In this document: in pieces, positions 59,715 to 64,000 of the stretch
Layout of the letters: each line of letters opens with the position of its first letter
Position numbering within the stretch: the first letter of the stretch is position 1
DNA from: Haberlea rhodopensis
Lineage: Eukaryota > Streptophyta > Magnoliopsida > Lamiales > Gesneriaceae
Length of the DNA: 64,000 nucleotides
Direction: 5' to 3'
NCBI GenBank assembly: GCA_907163345.1
Contig: CAJQUN010000457.1
Span: 186,001-250,000, forward strand
Made by a program: the position numbers and the translations under genes
The notes under the pieces: model-generated
The model's input: the letters and a program-made list of their open reading frames with translations, nothing else
The model's database searches: none
What the model was told of the DNA's origin: nothing

Positions 59715-60380
59715 TTTTTTCTCTTCTTTCAGTTTGAATATGTGAAAATTCTTTTGGGAGATTATCAGTACGTGAAGTGTGTGAAGAGAAGAATTGAATT
59801 TGGAGCTATTTATATCCCTGGCAAGCGAGAGAATTCAAATTCTATGTTTGTTGGGAGCGTTAATCCAATGTTTCGCGGTATCGGTACCCGTATGGATCTT
59901 TACACTACTCTACGCGTGATCAGTGTTGGGCAAAATATGTATAGACATGTGTATATAAAATAGGAAATATTTATGACCGGTACCTTTTAGTGAAACATAA
60001 TTCATCATACTCTAGCAATAAAATATTAGTTCATCTAGGTTCATTCTTAAATGAAATGACATATATACCCCCATGTGGCCCACGTGGTCCAACCAACTTT
60101 TAATTTAATTGCATCACTACCACTTGAAACTTATTCTAAGATCAAATATACCTCTGTATACTATTTATTATCTTCTTCATCCTATTATTTTTAAACAGTT
60201 AGTTTCTGTCATATCGAGAAGAACTCGATAACATACTTTTGCAAAAGACTCGCGATTCATATGTAGACCATTCTACTCACAATTCAAACATTTATTCGAA
60301 GAACATGTTAAAAATAAATAACAGGCACATCATGCTTCTGTTTACAATAAAATGTTGACAAAATAGTATATATCTTTTTT
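59715..60380. other. F-box gene promoter and spacer
   Basis: Contains the upstream region of the minus-strand F-box gene. One plus-strand frame at 59742-59963 has no recognisable domain and is probably chance. No other feature was seen. Confidence 0.45.
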
Positions 60381-60625
60381 ACCATAACGGCACCGGATGA
60401 AGTGGGTTGCAAATCCACCAGTCGGAAAATTACTGCCCCCAGACTATTTTAAGACTGGCTCCTCACCATCCAACCTCGGCCCCTCAGGTGAGGTTAGTCT
60501 GTAAGTTATCCGACTCCTTCAGAAACCGCACAGCACAACCTTAACTCATTCCCTACCTTAATGCGTAGGTATAACTAGATATAAAAAGATTTTAAAGAAA
60601 TCTGAGAGATATATGAGCAACAACC

Positions 60626-60636
60626 TTTATTTTATT
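60626..60636 (-). terminator. Candidate poly(A) signals AATAAAATAAA
   Basis: AAAATAAAATAAAGG on the minus strand lies between the TATA box and the leader-like sequence. This is the layout expected of a terminally redundant pararetroviral transcript. Confidence 0.4.
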
Positions 60637-60910
60637 TTGGAAATACTTATAATATCTATTACATTAAAATGTCTCATTTTGGAAGGAGACAGAATTATTT
60701 AGCCTCTCATATAGATGAGGCTTGACTCAAGAATACATAAACAAAATACAGATCAATATTACAAAGGCTAGAATTACAAAAGGAAATAAAGAAAGAAATT
60801 TATTACGAAGCTAAGAAAGTTGAAACGATTACAAAGCTTGGAGACTACAATTTTTATTCTCAGAAAACTATGGAGAATTTTCGATGTCCTTAGCTTCCTA
60901 TATGCCTAGT

Positions 60911-60918
60911 CTTATATA
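60911..60918 (-). promoter_or_regulatory. TATA box (TATATAAG) of the pararetrovirus-like copy
   Basis: The minus strand reads CCTATATAAGACTAGG downstream of the broken ORF, as the full-length-transcript promoter lies in Caulimoviridae. AATAAA-type poly(A) signals follow on the same strand at about 60626-60636, roughly 280 bp downstream. Whether it is active is unknown. Confidence 0.5.
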
Positions 60919-62161
60919 GGCATGAATCCGGACTTCAAATACGGATTCCAAACTCTCATCCAATGTTAAGTGCGCCTTTATCTCGTGGTTTGACATCTTT
61001 TGTCTGAGTTTGCCAACTTTTCTCGTGAGTGATCTATTATTTTGTCTGAGTGTGTTTAATGGTTCACACATTTTTCCTTTGTCGGGGAATCTTTACATTA
61101 TTGGTTTGTGGTCCCCGAGCTTTAGGAAAACATGCCCTCTTGTCAACAGGTCATTTGTCTTTTCATGCCTCTAATCTATCGGGTTTGGATCGGAATCCTT
61201 TCCCGAATTCTGGTTCTTTCTACTCTGGGCATGCTTGGAAAATCCGATCTTTCCATCGGCCAGTATGTGCCATGCTGCAAAATTTTCGGTAAGGCTTTTT
61301 GCTTGCCAGAATCTTGTTCTCCCAAAGACTTCCTCTTTTTGTTTCTGAATTTTGAAGGAACTTGAATGAGTATTTGACTTTGTCCATTTCTGTTAGACAA
61401 ACACAAAGTCCCAACGCTCGTCTGGTTGAAGCTTCATCTTCGGTGATGGCTCCAACTAATAATGGTGCGTCCCCTGGTAGCGTCGTTTTGATATTTTTTA
61501 AGGCGTTCCCATATGGTCGTCTGAGCATGATAAAACGAAAAGCTTCAATAAAGCCTATCTTTGCTGGTTCTGGAACGGCACTAAAAAAATACAACTCCAA
61601 AATATCTCCTCGAACAAAATATGGATTATTGGCCCATGTCTCGTGAATAGCTTCTCTGATCGACTTTGATTAGTTGGAGATTTCAGAATGATTGTGCAAT
61701 AGTATAAACCGAAGCCAGAGCTCTGATTATACCATTCTTGTACCTCGTTTGGATGGCTACCTGGTTTCATCCAAACCCTTGGATATTTTTTGGAGATATC
61801 AACAATTGTTTTGTTTGGGTTGATACCCCGTCTGGTAATCAGTTTCTCCAAGTACGTTGGTAATCCTGCATATGAGAAGAAACTAAATTCTCGTTAATTT
61901 GAACCGTAGAAGTGCATGTCTGTGGCCTAAAGTTCAACTCTCCCTCTTTTACCCTAGAGGTGCTGGATTGACTTGAATGTTCAGATTGTGATGACACCTG
62001 ACCCTAAACATTCGCTACAACTTGTACATACTCAATGAATGCATCATCTACAGAACCTGTGACAGGGGTATGTGAATCCCTTGCTTCCGGGTTAGTTGAG
62101 CCACGTTCTCTAAATACTCCGTTTTGCACCGTTTCAGATGAGGCCTGGAAGATAAGCCCCC

Positions 62162-62754
62162 TCACGACTTCGAACAACGTTCTTGGGCCCGAAGGCATCC
62201 TCGTATATGACCGGAAACTAAGTCCCGATATGCCTGTTGTAGTCGTTCTGCGACCTCAACATTGAAACAAAGAGTCCCAAAATCTCGTTCCAGGATCTCC
62301 AGGTTTTCCATGAGATGCATAACTCGTTTGAGGGTATCGCTAGCAATCTGTCCCTCCATCTCGTGTTAAGAAATCTGCAAGAACATTTTTATCAGATTTC
62401 ACAATGACAATATCACAATCATAATATTGGCTTTCAGCTAGCCATCTTAAAAGTCTAGCCTTTTCTGGTTTTGATTATACTTTATTTTTCAGAAAAGACT
62501 TAACACTAGTATTATCTATTTTCAGGATAAATTTCTTTGCGAGTAAAAATAGTGGCCATTTTTTCAAAAGCCTTTCGAACTGCAAAGAACTCATTCTCGT
62601 TGATGTACCATCTGATAACTTCGCTGCTGTCGAATAGACCGCTGCGATATCTGCATGACACTTCTCCATCTGGTATGGCCTTCATAAGCAGCCCACCAAT
62701 GATCACTGTCATCTGTGTATAATACCAGTTCATCCTCGTCATTTGGAATTGCAA
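62162..62754 (-). pseudogene. Pararetrovirus-like RNase H and following segment
   Basis: Frame fragments at 62512-62754, 62475-62669 and 62162-62359 together cover an RNase H domain. It lacks a continuous frame: shifts lie near 62560 and 62470, with stops near 62350. No reverse transcriptase catalytic motif lies to the right, because the copy ends near 62790. It is a relic and cannot encode an enzyme. Confidence 0.6.
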
Positions 62755-62790
62755 GCTTTGGTAGTTGTTGATCGCTTTTATTTTAAACAG

Positions 62791-63835
62791 TTATTTTTCA
62801 GTGTAGCGATTCTATACCGCAAGTGCACGGTGTCAAGTTTTAGTATAAGGGTTTAAAAGTAAGGATTGTCGTACCCACAGGGACTAGTAGTAATTACCAC
62901 GTTCGATTATAATTTCTATATTTAACCTACGATTATGGAATGATTATCAAACTAAATTGACTTAAGCACAAAAGTTAACCTAACCAGCAGTGATGGATAA
63001 TTGAAGAGAATTTATAAACGAATTATCAAGACGTCGGTTCACCCATGTAATCCCCCAAAAGTTGTCTATTAATTAAGATTCAATGTTCTATGTTCTAGGG
63101 TGACGAGTTTTCCTATTTCATTCGTTATACCTTGGTCCGGTTATAACAAGTCTAGCATTAATCTACAATAAATCACTCTCGTGTCTTTATTGAATGATTA
63201 ATACCGAAAAAACGTTTTGTGAAAACTACTAGCCTTCGATTTTGGTAAATCTATTGCTATCACATGTGTGCAAGATTTTACTTGGTCCGTCTCAACCTAA
63301 AACCCACGGCCTAATTTACTACGTCGTATCGTAATCTCATATGGTCAATTCAATTACGATTACCAAAATCATGCAAAAGGTAGCTAATCTTTTACAAGCA
63401 TTAAAAACATAAATTATTTTCAAAGATCATAGAAATTAAATCAAAACCGTTAATTAACTCAAGGATTTAAACATGGGATCCCCTATGTCTTGACAAATAT
63501 CTTAACCAACAACCATAATCAAATTATAATGCAAAAACATGTCTTTAAACAATTTTAACATCACAATCTGAAATAAAAAAATAATCAAGTTCAGAAATAC
63601 AAAGATAACGAGGATGTCGCTCCGTGCGTCGCTCCGTTCTTTCGTTCCTTGCGTTGCTCTTGCTCTTCAATGATTTGTGGTCTTGATTTGGATGGAGAAG
63701 TGGCTGCTAGGTCTCAGCAAAAATTGGCCAAAGTACATAAAAATTCGTCCCTAGGTCTGATATATAGGGCAATAATAATTGGGAAGGAGTCCACCTTGAA
63801 CCAAACATGGAAAGTCTTTATTTTTCCAAAACTCT
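62791..63835. repeat. Unclassified interspersed repeat (CCGCAAGTGCACGGTGTC type)
   Basis: Starts near GTAGCGATTCTATACCGCAAG and contains GTACCCACAGGGACTAG. I recall this combination as a common dispersed plant repeat, probably LTR-derived. No ORF is present and ends were not identified. It abuts the truncated pararetrovirus-like fragment. Confidence 0.4.
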
Positions 63836-63839
63836 TCGT

Positions 63840-64000
63840 GGCGATCGATCTTCATTCCCCCGCGATCGATCTTCAATCTCTATTGGACGTGATAGCCAAA
63901 ATAAACATTTCCTCGATTGATCCTCGTTCCCTCGCGATCGATCGCGAGTCTTCACTGTATATTGGCGATCGATCGCGAGTTCTTGCCGATCGATCGCCAA
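63840..64000. repeat. GCGATCGATCGC palindrome cluster at the window end
   Basis: About six copies or near-copies of GCGATCGATCGC in 160 bp, such as TCGCGATCGATCGCGAG, GGCGATCGATCGCGAG and GCCGATCGATCGCC. The cluster runs off the window. It resembles the one at 19020-19246. Confidence 0.85.

Larger units (their letters stand above)
60385..62790 (-). mobile_element. Endogenous pararetrovirus-like (Caulimoviridae) fragment
   Basis: Minus-strand order is RNase H end of a polymerase, a long broken downstream ORF, a promoter/poly(A) region, and a leader-like segment. 62475-62754 holds the RNase H pattern: a Y-T-x(2)-T-V-I start, CRYRSGLFDS, INENEFFAVRKAFEK in two frames, and KIDNTSVKSFLKNK. The region to about 61200 continues as frame-broken ORFs, including KYPRVWMKPGSHPNEVQEWY. 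It is truncated near 62790, where most of the polymerase is missing, and near 60385. Stops and shifts make it non-functional. A gypsy-like origin is possible, but RNase H followed by a long ORF and a leader suits Caulimoviridae better. Confidence 0.6.

Noticed and set aside
59742..59963. 73-aa plus-strand ORF upstream of the F-box gene
   Set aside because: No recognisable domain and it overlaps the expected promoter. Likely chance.
60389..60460. tRNA-like sequence (GGGTTGCAAATCCACC resembling a T arm)
   Set aside because: No acceptor stem or anticodon arm can be formed around it. It lies in the leader-like part of the pararetrovirus fragment.

Overview
The window is nuclear DNA from a flowering plant. 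It contains intron-bearing plant housekeeping genes, dense nested LTR retrotransposons, Mutator-type DNA transposon debris and endogenous pararetrovirus-like debris. The post-pol ORF of the large Copia element and the general look of the genes resemble Lamiales sequences, possibly Gesneriaceae. That placement is from memory of the families and is tentative.

Four genes look intact. (1) An MRNIP/UPF0544-like zinc-ribbon protein, minus strand, 5586-7204, four exons, 289 aa, with a GC-AG first intron. (2) A hydroxyproline-rich glycoprotein-family protein, plus strand, about 39240-43900, modelled at 481 aa. (3) Hypoxanthine-guanine phosphoribosyltransferase, plus strand, 52345-55513, three exons, 188 aa. 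(4) An F-box protein resembling At3g61730, minus strand, 56723-59714, eight exons in continuous phase, 303 aa. They are unrelated single-copy genes and nothing suggests they act together.

Layout. 0.3-4.6 kb: a decayed MULE. Broken MuDR-type transposase lies on the minus strand, a broken DUF1985/ULP1-like ORF on the plus strand, and hairpin motifs recur through the element. 5.6-7.2 kb: MRNIP-like gene. 7.7-37.66 kb: a four-element transposon nest. The outer element is an old Ty3/gypsy (Tat-like) on the minus strand, with an antisense ORF and a 98-bp tandem array behind pol. It is split inside its RT by a SIRE-like Copia (13047-34709). That Copia carries a 2.4-kb solo LTR (17593-19971, TSD CATAG) and a young 8.9-kb non-coding LARD-like element with 2.8-kb LTRs (23240-32161, TSD CCAGC). 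39.2-43.9 kb: HRGP-family gene. 44.1-48.8 kb: a decayed Tnt1-type Copia with its own 305-bp LTR-like insertion. 49.07-50.91 kb: a 1.84-kb almost perfect palindrome with a 10-bp TSD, probably a foldback MULE. 52.3-55.5 kb: HGPRT. 56.7-59.7 kb: F-box gene. 60.4-62.8 kb: Caulimoviridae-like endogenous fragment with a TATA/poly(A) region. 62.8-64 kb: an unclassified repeat, then a cluster of GCGATCGATCGC palindromes cut by the window edge.

The strongest candidates for something undescribed are the giant palindrome, the non-coding LARD with several tandem arrays, the palindrome-dotted MULE carrying a ULP1-like ORF, and the GATCGATC palindrome clusters at two loci.
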